Below, piece after piece: positions 9,131 through 22,242 of a DNA stretch of 27,541 nucleotides (its first letter is position 1; each line of letters starts with the position of its first letter). Made by a program: the position numbers and the translations under genes. The notes under the pieces are model-generated. The model was given only the letters and a program-made list of their open reading frames with translations. It made no database searches and was not told the DNA's origin. The stretch comes from Ophiosphaerella korrae (Eukaryota > Ascomycota > Dothideomycetes > Pleosporales > Phaeosphaeriaceae). The DNA lies in the NCBI GenBank assembly GCA_028456385.1, contig JALNQF010000477.1:1-27541 (forward strand). Direction: 5' to 3'.

Positions 9131-12100
9131 TTAGAAGTCCTCTAGTTTCTTAGGGTAGTTAAGATTATCTTCTAGTTTCTATATTTCTTCCTATAGTTTT
9201 CTTTTTTTATCTATACCTATCTATTTTACTAGATAGTAGTTCCTACTATTATAGAACTAATATACTAAGATTTCTTTAACTTCTTATTCTTTTTATTCTC
9301 TATATATATCTACTTTATACACTAGTAGTTTTGCGTTTTATAGTACTATTTTAAGTAGTACTATATAGAAAGTTAAGTGTATCCTTATTTTATTTAGTAG
9401 CTTTAGTTTAAATATAACTAGCGTAACTTCTTTCTTAATTTTATATAGTTCTATCTTAATATAGTCTAATTTTAAGCTTAGTCTCTTGCTTTTAATATTT
9501 TTCTATACTAACTATTCTTTTTCTCTCTTTCTAAATTAGGGTCCCTCTTTATATTTCTTATTATAGTATTTTACTATTTAATTATATAGGAATTCTATAT
9601 CCTATCTTAATTACTTGTGTATATCTTTAAGTCTATTAGTAAAATTTTCTCCTCTTAGAGACTAAGATATCTCTAGTCTTAGTATTCTATATATACTAGG
9701 GTTAAATCTATAGTTTATAAAGAAGAGTAATACTCTTATTATCTTATTCTTTACGCTATTATATACTAACTGTACTATAGGTAGTAACTATACCTAGTTA
9801 TTCTAGTTATAATTAAGGTAGTATCTTAAGTATTATTCTACTATCTAATTTATACGTTCTAATTATCTATCTATCTATAGGTAGTATACTATTAATATTA
9901 TATATTTAATTCCTAATTGTACTATTATTATTCTCTATAGTTTTAATATAAATCTTACGTCTCTATTTATTATAATCTTGTCTAGTAGTCTATATTAGCT
10001 AATTATAGTTCCTAGAACCTAGTATACTATAACTTCTATTCTACTTTTCTCTTTATATAGTCTAAAATATAAGTACTTTATAAGTTTATCTACTATTATT
10101 AGGATTCTATTATACTTAACTCCTAATATTAGGTCTTTTAACTTAGGTAGTTTTATAATAAAATCTATTGTAATAACTCTCTATAGTTATTCTAGTACTT
10201 CTACTAGTTATAACTTTCTATATAGTATATACTTACTATACTTATTCCTTTAGTATTCTATATAATCTTGTAGTACTTCTATTACTAGTTGTCTTGCTCT
10301 TAGGATATAGTAATCTCTTAGTAGTCTATCTAGTATTTTGTTAATTCCTTAATATCTATATACTAGTAGTTTATAGAACTATTATATAAATTCTCTTTAT
10401 ATTCTTCTTAGAATATACGTTCTTCTATAGGCTTTTATAAGACTTTCTTTAATCTTAAGTTTTTTTATCTCTTTAAAAGCTTTTCTTGTTTCTTTCTAAA
10501 TCTATTTATTTAGCTTGCTACTCTTTCTTTTAAGTGTTGTAGCTATTTTAGTTATATTTAAGACTAAATATCCTTCTTTATTTTTAACTAGAACTATACT
10601 AGTAGCGCTTACTTCTTTCTATAAGTCTAGTCTTCTACTAAAGGCGTCTATAAATTAGTTGTCTTTCCCTTTTATATATATAATTTCTATATTAAATATT
10701 AATAGGAATTCTTACTATCTTATATATTATTATATTAGTTCTTTATTTAGTATAAATCCTATAAGATTCTTATAGTCTATATAGACCTTTGTTTAGTATT
10801 TTACTCTTTATAGGTATACTCTCTATTATTTAAATACTTTATAGATTACTAGTATCTCTTTGTTATAAATTAGATAGTTAAGCTCTACTAGCTTTATTTT
10901 CTTAGAGTAGTATTTAACTAAATATTCTTTCTTAGTCTTTAGGTTTTCTTGTATTAGTACTATTCTATAGACTAAATTAGATATATCTGTTTTTACTATT
11001 ACTAGTAGGTCTAGGTTATATATTCTAATAACTAGGTTTTCTATAAACTTCTTCTTAATCTTCTTAAATACTTTATTATATTCTTTTATCTATTTAAATA
11101 GTGTATCTTTTTTTATAAGCTTTGTTATTAGTTTTATATTTTTAGACTATCTTACTATTAACTTTTTATAAAAGTTAGCTAAGCTATAAAATTATTATAC
11201 TTCTTTTAGGTTCTTTAGTATTAGCTATTTGTTAATTGATTTAATTTTTTCTAGATTAATCTTAATTTTTCCTAGTTTAATAATAAATCTAAGGAAGTTT
11301 ATTTCTTTTATATAGAATTCGCATTTTCTTATTTTAAGAAATATCTTATTTTCTACTAGTCTTTCTAGTACTTTATATATATACTATACGTATTCTTCTT
11401 CTATTTCTAAGAATATAAAGATATTATCTAGGTATATAAATATAAATATATCTAAGTACTCTCTTAGTACTATATTTATTCTTTCCTAGAAGGCTACTAG
11501 TACGTTTATTAAGCTAAAGGGTATAACTAGGTATTTATATAGTCTATATTGTGTTCTAAATACTATTTTCTATTTATTACCTTTCTTAATTCTAATCTAA
11601 TAGTAAGCGTTCTAGATATCTAGTTTTATAAAGATTCTTACTTTCTATAGTCTATCTTGTATTACGTTTATTTATAGTAAAGGATATTAGTTCTTATTTA
11701 TAATTGCGTTAGTTTTTCTAAAGTCTACGTAAGGTCTTTTATTACTTATTCTTTTTTTATCTATAAATATAAGTTTATATACTACTAAGGACTTAGATTC
11801 TTATATCTATCTTTTCTTTAGTACGTTTTTAATAAACGTTCGTTTAATCTTAGATTCTTCTTCTATTTTTCTATAAACTAGGCTCTATCCTACGTCTTTA
11901 TCTTCCTTTAGATCTATCGCTAAATCCTATAGTTAATATTCTAGAAGGTAATCTTTAGGTTCTATAAGCTATTTTTCTTATTTCTTATATTCTTCTAGGA
12001 ATTCTCCTTTGTGTATAGCTATATTAGCTTTTAATATTTCTTTCTTAGAGTAGCTAATTTTCCCTATTCTCTAATTAATTCTTAGGTTAGTTATTTATAA

Positions 12101-14554
12101 CTATAGTATTCCTAGTATTATATCTTATTTATTATTAATTATTGTTATGTCTATAACTATATTCTTAATTATTATTTCTTCTAGTTCTAGCGTAGAGGGT
12201 GTTGTCTTAAACTTTATAGGTTCCTAGAATAGTTTTCCTTTAATCGTACTTAGTTATTAAGGGTACTTCTTTATAGTATAGGTTATTCTTTAGTTTTCTA
12301 CAAACTTCTTTAATATAAAGTTCTTTATAGCTCTACTATTAATTATTAATTATACTTTCTTTCTTTAATAAGTACTTATCTTTGTAATATATAGGCCTCT
12401 TATACTTTCTAGCCTTTCTTAATTTAGTATTTTTATAAATTATCTATCTTCCTAGAGCTATAGCCTTATTTTAAGTTTATATTCTTTATATTTTAGATAT
12501 TTATTATACTTGTATTTATACTATAGTCTTCTTTAGACGCATTTCTTAAGTAGTTTTAGTCTAAGCTTTATTATTACGTAACCTTCTTTAAGTATTATTT
12601 CTTATCCTTAGATATCTTCTACTAGAATTACTCTTGTATAGTTATAGCCTCTTCTTCTTATAGGCTATACTTTGTTATTTACTTTAGAGTTTCTATATAT
12701 TATACAATTCTTCTCTAGGTATAATATCTATAATACTTTAAAATATACTAGGTACTTAAGATCTATTATTTTGTTATCCCCTTCCTAGTAACTATCTATT
12801 CTAGGTCTTGTGTTTATTAGGACGTAGTATACTATTAGTACTTGTAGTATATAGGCTTTGTTAATCTATCGCGTTTTTTTTACAAAGAACTACTATTCTC
12901 TTTATATAGGTATTCTTCTTACTATAACTATATATTACTTTATTTATTCTTAAAATAGTATAAACTTTATTTCTTTAAGATTACGTTCTTTTTAGTCTTT
13001 ATACGCTTCCTCTATACTTATAACTAGTAAGTATTTCTAAACGAATTTCTATTCTTTGTTTTATTCCTCTATATCTATTATTGTATAGCTATTATAACTA
13101 TATATATCTAGCTAAGTATACTCTATACCTTTTATACTAACCTATCTTTTACTTTCTTATAGTCTTTTAGAGGAAGCTATAGTAGTCTCTTTATCTAGTA
13201 CCTATCTTTTAGCCTAGATTAATAGGGTTTAGGGCTCTTCCTTTTCTAAGTCTTCTATTAGTAGGTCTATTATATACGCTATTTCTTCTAGCTATACTTT
13301 TATTCTTTCTTTTATTACTACTACTCTATTCTTTTATAAGAACTATCTTACTCTCTATTTACTAGAAAGATATATATAGTAGTTATCTTTGTAATAAAAG
13401 GTCTAATAGAGTATTACGTATTATATTTCTTTACTCCTAGCTACTTTTTCTTAAGGTTTAGCCTATACTTATAGTATTTCTTTCTTTTTCTCTATTGTCT
13501 TTAACTAAGTTTCTTTATCTTTTTTATAGTCTTTACTTTTATATTCTTTTATATAGTATCTTAGTTTCTTATATTTATAATATACTATATCCTTTTTCTT
13601 CTTTAATTAGTAGTCTTTTGCGTAGTAGCCTTTCTTACTATAGTTAAAATATATAAAGTCTTTATTCTTTTTTCTCTTTCTATCCTTATTTACGTTAAGG
13701 ATTATAGGATCTCTAGCGTCCTAATTTCTAGTTTAGCTACTATACTTATTCTTTTTCTATTCTTAAAAGTTGTTGTTAATTTAGATTACTTATTGTTTTA
13801 GGGCTTCTAGTATCCTAGGTTTCTCTATATATATTATTTTATATTAAATTTTTACGTTTAGTCCTTATTTAAATTGTAATATAAAGGCTAATTCGTTCTA
13901 TTCTATATTTTAGCTTAGTTATTTAAATTGTAATACGTATTCTAGAACACTCTTACTTTATATAAGCCTCTTAAGTTTTTCTTTAGCTTATTAGGTAATA
14001 TCTATATCCTTAAATACTACTCTTATTTATTTAGTAAAGTATTTATAGCTTCTAAAAATAGCTCTAGTTTTATCTTTTTAGGTTATTAGAGAATACGTTG
14101 TATAGTCTATCTAGTAGGGTTCGTACTATCTTATTGCGTCTTCTTCGAGGTATAGTCTAATATATATTACCTTCTTTTCTTCTATATTAAAGTATAGTAC
14201 TTATATATCTATCTAGAGTTGTGCTAACGCTATAAAGGGTCTTAATTTCTCCCTTATTCTATTAAACTTTTTAAGAATAAGTATCTTAGGTAGTTTCTTT
14301 GTTGTACTTATTTCTAGTCGTTAGGTAATTAGCTCTATCTAGTTCTAGCCTTTAATAATAGCTTTAATTTGTACTTTGTTCTATTTTAAGTAATTTTATA
14401 GTTTCTTGTTCTACGTTTCTAATACTTTAATTACTATCTTTATATCTTCTTTATTGTTAATTAGTTTATTTATACAATCCTTAATTATTTCCTATATAGT
14501 ACTATCTAACTTATAACTACTTCTAGGGGCTTTACTTATTAAACTTTCTACTAT
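9131..14554 (-). pseudogene. gypsy B gag-pol remnant, single frame
   Basis: Read from 14554 (ATA, probably a former ATG, same place as in copy C) down to TAA at 9131-9133. The order is Ty3-type gag capsid region (about 13850-14350), paired zinc knuckles now missing most Cys (about 13570-13690), protease (about 12310-12360, D-S-G-A decayed to N-S-R-A), RT with YLDN at 11423-11434, RNase H, integrase and C-terminal chromodomain (about 9134-9285). No frameshift separates gag from pol; both lie in one frame as in copy C. The length is 5424 nt against 5433 in C. Full of TAA/TAG, non-functional. Confidence 0.9.
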
Positions 14555-14615
14555 CGTGTTAGCTAGACTATACGCTACTTACGCTTTGCTTCTCGCAATA
14601 ACTAAATTAGTAAGG
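14555..14615 (-). other. gypsy B leader between 5' LTR and gag
   Basis: A 61-bp leader, almost identical to that of copy C. No primer site starting with TGG directly follows the LTR; the leader starts CCTTACTAATTTAG instead. Its TTTAGTTAT is complementary to ATAACTAAA about 40-55 bp into the LTR, a weak hint of self-priming as in the Tf1 group. Confidence 0.4.
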
Positions 14616-15045
14616 TGTTACTAGCTTACTAGAGTTAACTTCCTAATAGCCTTTCTAGTATTAGTAGATTACGAGGTAATAGTAAAGGTTTATATAAGTA
14701 ATCTATAATAACTATAAACAATAGAAGATATCTTGTAACTATCTTGTACTAGCGTTCTATAGTTAAGAGATTAAATTACTAATACTATCTTAATAATATA
14801 CGTCGCTACTAACTATATACTTGTCCTAATCTATTAATCTATTACTACTAAGAATAATAGATTATAGATTACCTTAATCTATAATCTATTAACGCTAAGA
14901 GTCTATAGATTATAGATTACCCTAGGTATCCTAATTATATGTAGTTTCCTAATCGAGTTTATATTCTTCGTGTTTGTAAGAACTTAATCCTTTAGTTATA
15001 GGGCTAATTAGTTCTATCTATATTTCTTTTATTACTGTCGTAATA
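14616..15045 (-). repeat. 5' LTR of gypsy B (430 bp)
   Basis: On the minus strand it starts TATTACGACAGTAATA (RIP form of TGTTACGATAGTAACA) and ends TAGTAACA. The hairpin is at 14875-14919. It is the same length as its partner at 8021-8450 and differs from it by transitions in the parts compared. Confidence 0.92.
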
Positions 15046-15050
15046 GTTTA
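15046..15050. repeat. target site duplication GTTTA, right copy (gypsy B)
   Basis: Exact match to 8016-8020, flanking the outer edge of the 5' LTR. Confidence 0.9.
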
Positions 15051-16316
15051 CTATAGTAAGCTCTATATTTAGGTTATAGTCTATTAGCACTTATAGGAGT
15101 AGCTTATCTAGTATACTACTCTATTTACTCTACTTAGGTTTATATAATAATAAGTAAGCGCTTAAGCTTTTAGCGCTATTATCTAGCTTATTATTTTAGA
15201 GTCTTTAGCTTAATCGCGTTAGCGCTAGCTATTACTAGCGTGTATACTACTAATAAGCTCTAACTATATTATTTAGAGCTATATAAGATATAGCTACTTA
15301 ATAAGAGATAGTATCTACTTTATTTAGAGCTATAGAAGCTATAGCTACTTAAAGAGAGGTAGTTTAATAAGTAGTAGTTCGATTCGAACTCTTATCTATT
15401 AGCTACTCTAAGGCGCTTACTTCTCTAGTTAATTACAATTCCTAAGAGCTTTTAGATACTTTACTATATTAATTTCTATAATTAATATTAGTACCTATAT
15501 ACTAAACTCTTCTAGGTTTAAGTGTTTACTCTAGAGTTTAAAGGCTACTAAGCTTAGGTTACTCTATATAGATTCTATATAGTTTACTAGCTAAGCTTAC
15601 TACTTATATAGAGTCTACTCCTTATTCTACTAAGATAGCTAGCTAGCTAGCCTAGCTTTTAGTATTACGTAGAGCTCTACCCCCTAGATTCTACTCTAGG
15701 TGCTTACCTTACTAGTAGCTTTCTAGGATTTAAGCTACTTCGTAGAGCTAGTTATATATATTATCTTAGGTCTTTCTTACGTTACGCGTTATATCTTTAT
15801 ATAACACGTTAATAAGTTTTTAAATCTCTAGCTTTAAGAGCTTTTAATAAGCTTTACTCCTCTTATTATAGAAAAGCTACTTATTAAACGTTACGTTACG
15901 CGTTATAATTACCTAATCTAATTCTAGGACCTATATCCTATATATATTAGATACTCTATATCCTACTAGATATTTAATATAGCTCTAAGGGCTTATTTTA
16001 AAGCCTCTCTTATTACGCCTAGCTACTTACTCCTTATTAAGTAGATATACGTAGTAGCTATAAGCGTATACTCTACTCTAATCTAGCTAAAGGTCTACTG
16101 TAGTAGCTCTTACTTACTTAAGCTAATAGTATCTAAAGTACTATCTAAACTAGCTATTAAGTACTATATTAAGAGCTTATATATTATAAGCGTAGCTTAG
16201 GCTTATATTATATAGCTACGTAGCTGCTTCTACTATTTCTAGCTAGAGCCTTTCTAGTAGGTTAGTACTTATCTTTATCTTAATTACTTTCGTTATTATT
16301 TCTTAACTAGCTCTCT
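15051..16316 (-). pseudogene. inner copia integrase, C-terminal half
   Basis: Minus-strand continuation of the integrase from 23358. At the gypsy C junction the frame reads R-A-K-R-A-S-x-E-I-I, matching the copia motif around the catalytic Glu (here Lys, a GAG to AAG change). It goes on with L-E-I-V-E-A-A-T-W-L-Y-N, typical of the copia integrase helix. Next comes a segment with Y-L-V-G-Y and N-I-Y-R-I (copia G-Y-L-V-G-Y ... Y-R-V-W) and V-I-I-T-R-N-V-T-F near 15910. About 270 further codons form the poorly conserved integrase-RT linker down to 15051. A plus-strand reading of this stretch has no support. The tRNA-like GTTCGATTCGAAC at 15377 is a chance palindrome in the linker. Confidence 0.85.
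16312..16316. repeat. target site duplication TCTCT, left copy (gypsy C)
   Basis: TCTCT before the 5' LTR is repeated at 23353-23357 after the 3' LTR. The copia integrase frame closes exactly when one copy is removed. Confidence 0.92.
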
Positions 16317-16747
16317 TGTTACGATAGTAACAAGAGAAATATAGATAGAACTAATTAGCCCTACAACTAAAGGATTAAGTTCTTACAAATACAAAGAATA
16401 CAAACTCGATTAGGAAACTACATATAATTAGAACACCTAGGGTAATCTATAATCTATAGACTCTTAGCGTTAATAGATTATAGATTAAGGTAATCTACGA
16501 TCTATTATTCTTAGTAGTAATAGATTAATAGATTAGGATAAGTATATAGTTAGTAGCGACGCGCATTATTAAGATAGTATTAGCAATTTAATCCCTTAAC
16601 TATAGAACGCTAATACAAGACAGTTACAAAACATCTTCTATTATTTATAGTTATTATAGATCCCTACACGAACTTTTATTATTACCTTACAATCTACTAA
16701 CTCTTCTAAGATAGGTACTTGTAGTTAATAATAGGAGGCCTATTACA
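16317..16747 (+). repeat. 5' LTR of gypsy C (431 bp)
   Basis: It starts TGTTACGATAGTAACA, with the internal inverted repeat TGTTAC/GTAACA, and ends CTATTACA. The hairpins are at 16443-16487 and 16491-16535. The tail from 16701 differs from the A/B type. It is better preserved than its partner at 22922. Confidence 0.93.
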
Positions 16748-16808
16748 CCTTACTAATTTAGTTATTACAAGAAGTAAAGCGTAAGTAGCGCATAGTCTAG
16801 CTAATATA
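16748..16808 (+). other. gypsy C leader between 5' LTR and gag
   Basis: 61 bp starting CCTTACTAATTTAG. There is no TGG-initiated tRNA primer site at the LTR edge. It is nearly identical to the leader of copy B although the adjoining LTR tails differ. Confidence 0.5.
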
Positions 16809-19800
16809 ATAGTAGAAAGCTTAATAAGCAAAGCCCCTAAGAGTAGTTATAAGTTAGATAGTACTATATAGGAAACAATTAAAGATTGTATAAATAAACT
16901 AATTAATAATAAAGAGGATATAAAGATAGTAATTAAAGTACTAGAAATATAGAACAAAGAACTACAAGACTATTTAAAATAAAACAAAGTATAAATTAAA
17001 GCTATTATCGAAGGCTAGAACTAGATAGAATTAATTACCTAATAACTAGAAATAAGTGCAACAAAGAAACTACCTAAGATACCTATTCTTAAGAAGTTTA
17101 ATAGAATAAAGGAAAAACTAAGACCTTTTATAGCCTTAGTATAACTCTAGATAGACGTATAAGTACTACACTTTAACATAGAAGAAAAGAAGGTAATATA
17201 TATTAGAATATATCTTAAAGAAAATGCAATAAGATAGTTTAAACCCTACTAGATAGATTATACAATATACGCTCTAATAACCTAAAAAGACAAAACAAGA
17301 GCTATCTTTAGAAGTTATAAATACTTTACTAAACGAATAAGAGTAGTATTTAGAGATATAGATATTACCTAACAAGCTAAAGAACAACTAGAAAAGCTTA
17401 CACAAAGCTAGAGTATTCTAGAGTACGTATTATAGTTTAAATAACTATTGTAAAATATAGAGTAAAATAAGTTAGCTTTAATATTATAATTTAAATAAGG
17501 ACTAAACTTAAAAATCTAATACAAAATAATTTACATAGAAAAACCCTAAACGCTAGAAGCCCTAAAATAATAGGTAATATAAATTAACGACGATCTTTAA
17601 GAATAGAAGAAGAATAAGTATAGAAGTTATACCTAGAATCAAGATAAGAGAGACCCTATAATCCTTAACGCTAATAAGGACAAGAAGAGGAAGAAGAATA
17701 AAAACTTTACGTGCTTTAACTATAGTAAGAAAAGCTACTACGCGAAAAACTACTAATTACAAAAGAAAAAGGATATAGTATACTATAAATATAGGAAACT
17801 AAGACACTTCGCAAAAGACTATAGAAGTAAGGACCTAAGAAAAGATAAGAAAACTTAGTTAAAAATAACTAAGAATAAGAAAGAAGCACTAAAAGCACAA
17901 GCTAAACTTTAGGAGAAGGTAGTAGGGAGTAAAGAAGTATAATATATAATACTCTATTAGACTTTTTGTTATAACAACAACTACTATATATATCTTTCTA
18001 GTAAATAAAGAGTAGTATAGTTCCTACAAAAATAGAGATATAGAGTAGCTATAATAAAAGAAAGTAGAACAAAAGTATAGCTAGAAGAGATAGCTTATGT
18101 AATAGACCTACTAATAGAAGATTTAGAGAGAGAAGAACCCTAGACCCTATTAACCTAGGCTAAAGAACAAGCACTAGATAAAGAGACTACTACAGCTTTC
18201 TCTAAAGAACTACAAGAAAGTAAGAGACAAGTTAGTATAAAAGGTATAGAGTATACCTAGCTAGATATATATAGCTATAATAGCTATATAATAATAGATA
18301 TAGAAGAATAAAACAAAGAATAAAAATTCGTTTAAATATACTTAATAGTTATAAGTATAGAGGAAGCGTATAAAGACTAAAAAGAACGCAATCCTAAGGA
18401 AATAAAGTTTACACTATTTTAAGAATAGATAAAGTAATATATAGTTATAGTAGGAAGAATACCTATATAAAAAGAATAGTAGTACCTTATAAGAAAAATA
18501 CAATAGATTAATAAAGCCTACACACTAAGAGTACTAGTAGTATACTATATCCTAATAATAGATACACCTAAAAGAGATAAGTACTAAGAAGGGGATAACA
18601 AACTAATAGATCTAAAACATCTAGTATACTTTAAAGTATTATAGATATTATATCTAGACAAGAATTATATTATATATAGAAACTCTAAAGCAAATAACAA
18701 TATATAGCCTATATAGAGAAGAGGCTATAACTATATAAGAGTAATCCTAGTAGAAGATATCTAAGGATAGGAAATAATCCTAGAAGATAGATACGTAGTA
18801 GTAAGACCTAGTCTAAAACTATCTAAAAAATACGTCTAAAGAGGACTATAGTATAAGTGTATATATAATAAATACCTAAAACACGAAGAATATAAGCTTA
18901 AAGTAGGCTTATAGCCTAAGAAAGATAGATAGTTTATAAAAATACCTAAGCAAGAATAGCTAGAAGGCGTAAGAGGCCTATATATTACAAAAATAGGTAC
19001 TTACTAGAAAAGAAAAGTACAATTAATAATTAATAGTAGAGCTACAAGAAACTTTATATTAAAGAAGTTTGTAGAAATATAAGGAATAAGGTATATAACA
19101 AAGAAATATCCTCGATAATTAAGTACGATTAAAAGAAAACTATTCTAAGAACCTATTAGATTTAAAATAGTTTCTTCTATATTAAAACTAAAAGGAATAA
19201 CAATTAAGAATATAGTTATAGATATAACGACAATTAATAATAAACAAGATATAATACTAGGAATACTATAGTTATAAATAACTAACCTATAGATTAATTA
19301 GAGAATAAGAAAAATTAACTACTATAGAACAGACACGTTAAAAGCTAATATAAGCACTTGTAAAGGAGAATTCCTTAAAGAATATAAGAAATAGGAAAAA
19401 TAACTTATAGAACCTAAAGATTACCTTTTAGAACATTAACTATAGGACCTAGCAATAGAACTAGTAGAAGGTAAAGACGTAGGATAGAGCTTAGTTTACT
19501 AGAAAATAGAAGAAGAGTCTAAAATTAAACGAATATTTATCTAAAATACAATAAAAAAAAGATAGATAAAGGAATCTAAATCCTTAGTAGTATATAGACT
19601 TATATTTATAGATAAAAAGGGAATAAGTGACAAGAGACCCTATATAGATTTTAGGAAAACTAACGCAATTATAAATAAGAACTAATACCTACTACTATAA
19701 ATAGATAGAATATAAGATAGATTACAAAGAGCAAGAATCTTTATAAAACTAGATATTTAGAACGCGTACTACTAGATTAGAATTAAAAAAGGAGATAAAT

Positions 19801-22241
19801 AGAAGATAGCGTTTAGAATATAGTATAGACTATATAAATATCTAGTTATACTGTTTAGCTTAATAAACGCACTAGTAGTATTCTAAGAAAAGATTAATAT
19901 AGTACTAAGAGAGTACTTAGACGTATTTATATTTGTATACCTAGATAACATCCTTATATTTTTAGAAATAGAGGAAGAACACGTATAATACGTATACAAA
20001 GTACTAGAGAAACTAGTAGAAAATAAACTATTTCTAAAAATAAGAAAATACAAATTTTATACAAAAGAAATAGACTTCCTTAGATTTATTATTAAACTAG
20101 GAAAAATTAAGATTAACCTAGAGAAGATTAGATTAATTAACAAATAGCTAATACTAAAAAACCTAAAAAAGGTATAATAATTTTATAGGTTAGCTAACTT
20201 TTATAGAAAGTTAATAATAGGATAGTCTAAAGATATAGAACTAATAACTAGACTTATAAAAAAAGATACGCTATTTAAGTAGACGAGAGAATATAATAAA
20301 GTATTTAAGAAAATTAAAAGAAAGTTTATAGAAAACCTAGTTATTAGAATATATAACCTAGACCTACTAGTAGTAGTAAAGATAGACGCGTCTAACTTAG
20401 TCTATAAAATAGTACTAATACAAGAAGACCTAGAAACTAATAAGGAGTATTTAGTTAAATACTTTTCTAAGAAAATAAAGCTAGTAGAGCTTAATTATCT
20501 AATCTACAATAAAGAGATACTAGTAATATATAAAGTATTTAAGTAATAGAGAGTATATTTATAAAGAGTAAAATATTAGATAAAGGTCTATATAGACTAT
20601 AAGAACCTTATAGGATTTATAACAAATAAAGAACTATTATAACGCTATACAAGATAGTAGGAGTTTCTATTAATATTTAATATAGAAATAATATATATAA
20701 AAGAGAAAGATAACTAATTTGTAGACGCTCTTAGTAGAAGACTAGACTTATAAGAAGAAGTAAGCGCTACTAGTATAGTTCTAATTAAGAATAAAGAAGG
20801 ATATTTAGTCTTAAATATACCTAAAATAGCTATAACACTTAAAAGAACGAGTAGCGAGCTAGATAAATAGATTTAGAAAATAACGTAAGAAGTATCTAAA
20901 GAAATAGAAAAACTAGAAACTTAAGAAGGACTAGTACAAGCCTATAGAAGAATATATATTCTAGGAAAGATCTAAAGAGAATTTATATAATAGTTCTATA
21001 AATTACTAGTATATAGATACTAAGGTATTAATAAGATATTAGATAGACTCTTAAGGGACTACTACATCCTAAAAGTAAGACAACTAGTAATAGAAGTACT
21101 ATAAGACTATATAGAATACTATAGAAATAAATATAATAGATATATACTATATAGAATACTATAACTAATAGAGATACTAGAACAACTATAGGGAATTATT
21201 ATAATAGACTTTATTACGAAACTACCTAAGTCTAAAGACCTAATATTAAGAGTTAAGTATAATAGAATCCTAATAATAGTAGATAAACTTACAAAGTACT
21301 TATACTTTAGACTATATAAGGAGAAAAGTAGAATAGAAGTTATAGTATACTAGGTTCTAGGAACTATAATTAGCTAATATAGACTACTAGATAAGATTAT
21401 TATAGATAGAGACGTAAGATTTACATTAAAACTATAGGGAATAATAATAGTATAATTAGGAATTAAATATATAATATTAACAGCATACTACCTATAGATA
21501 AATAGATAATTAGAACGTATAAATTAAATAGTAGAATAATACCTAAGATACTACCTTAATTACAACTAGAATAACTAGGTATAACTATTACCTATAGCAC
21601 AACTAGTATATAACAGCGCAAAGAATACAGTAACAAGAGTAATACTCTTCTTTATAAACTATAGATTCGAGCCTAATATATACTAAATACTAAGAAACTA
21701 GATATCTTAGTCTCTAAGAGGAGAAAACTTCGCTAATAGACTTAAGAATATATAGGATTAACTAAGATAGGACGTAGAATTCCTATATAATTATATAGCT
21801 AAGTACTACAACAAGAAGTATAAAGAAGGACTCTAATTTAGAGAAAGAGAAAAAGTATAGTTAGTGTAAAAAAATATTAAGAGCAAGAGACTAAGTTTAA
21901 AATTAGACTACGTTAAGATAAAACTATATAAAATTAAGAAAGAAGTTACGCTAGTTATATTTAAATTAAAGCTACTAAACAAAATAAAGATACACCTAAC
22001 CTTCTATATAGTACTACTTAAGATAGCACTATAAAACGTAGAACTACTAGTATATAAAGTAGATACGTATAGAGAACAAGAAGAATAAGAAGTTAAAGAA
22101 ATCCTAGTACACTAGTTTTATAATAGCAGGAACTACTATATAGTAAAATAGATAGGTATAGATAAAAAAAGATAACTATAGGAAGAAATATAGAAACTAG
22201 AGGATAACCTTAACTACTCTAAGAAACTAGAAGACTTCTAA
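16809..22241 (+). pseudogene. gypsy C gag-pol remnant, single uninterrupted frame
   Basis: From ATA 16809 (likely former ATG; the next codons V-E-S-L match copy B) to TAA 22239-22241, about 1810 codons in one frame. Gag: a Ty3-type capsid region at about 17080-17530 (R-x-K-L-R-P-F, then an aromatic-rich core). Two CCHC zinc knuckles at 17712-17826, in which the first Cys (TGC) and a late H-F-A survive but most Cys are Tyr. Protease I-N-S-R-A-T at 19029-19046. RT from about 19590, YLDN at 19938-19949. RNase H at about 20330-20800. Integrase with the H2C2-like region from about 21020, core Asp about 21207, D-R-D near 21405 and Glu about 21513. Chromodomain at about 22089-22238. Gag and protease are fused to pol without a shift. 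Stops of TAA/TAG type make it non-functional. Confidence 0.92.
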
Positions 22242-22242
22242 A

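Larger units (their letters stand above)
8021..15045 (-). mobile_element. Ty3/gypsy chromovirus copy B, complete, minus strand
   Basis: A complete 7025-bp element: 5' LTR at 14616-15045, leader, gag-pol in one frame (14554 down to 9131), 3' region, purine tract 8451-8464 and 3' LTR at 8021-8450. Both LTRs are 430 bp and the TSD GTTTA is exact. Its internal region is 9 bp shorter than that of copy C, a multiple of three. It is inserted between the integrase and RT parts of the inner copia. It is RIP-mutated, with the residual CpA mostly on the coding (minus) strand. Confidence 0.94.

Noticed and set aside
15051..15300. Plus-strand hydrophobic reading resembling a membrane protein
   Set aside because: The minus strand continues the copia polyprotein in register across both gypsy insertions, so the plus-strand reading is an artefact of T-rich sequence.
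15377..15389. GTTCGATTCGAAC, resembling a tRNA T-loop or B box
   Set aside because: There is no acceptor stem, D arm or anticodon arm around it. It falls in the copia integrase-RT linker and is a short chance palindrome.
16443..16535. Repeated TAATCTAT units as a CRISPR-like array or satellite
   Set aside because: The units form inverted, not regularly spaced direct repeats, occur at one fixed place in each LTR, and the genome is fungal.
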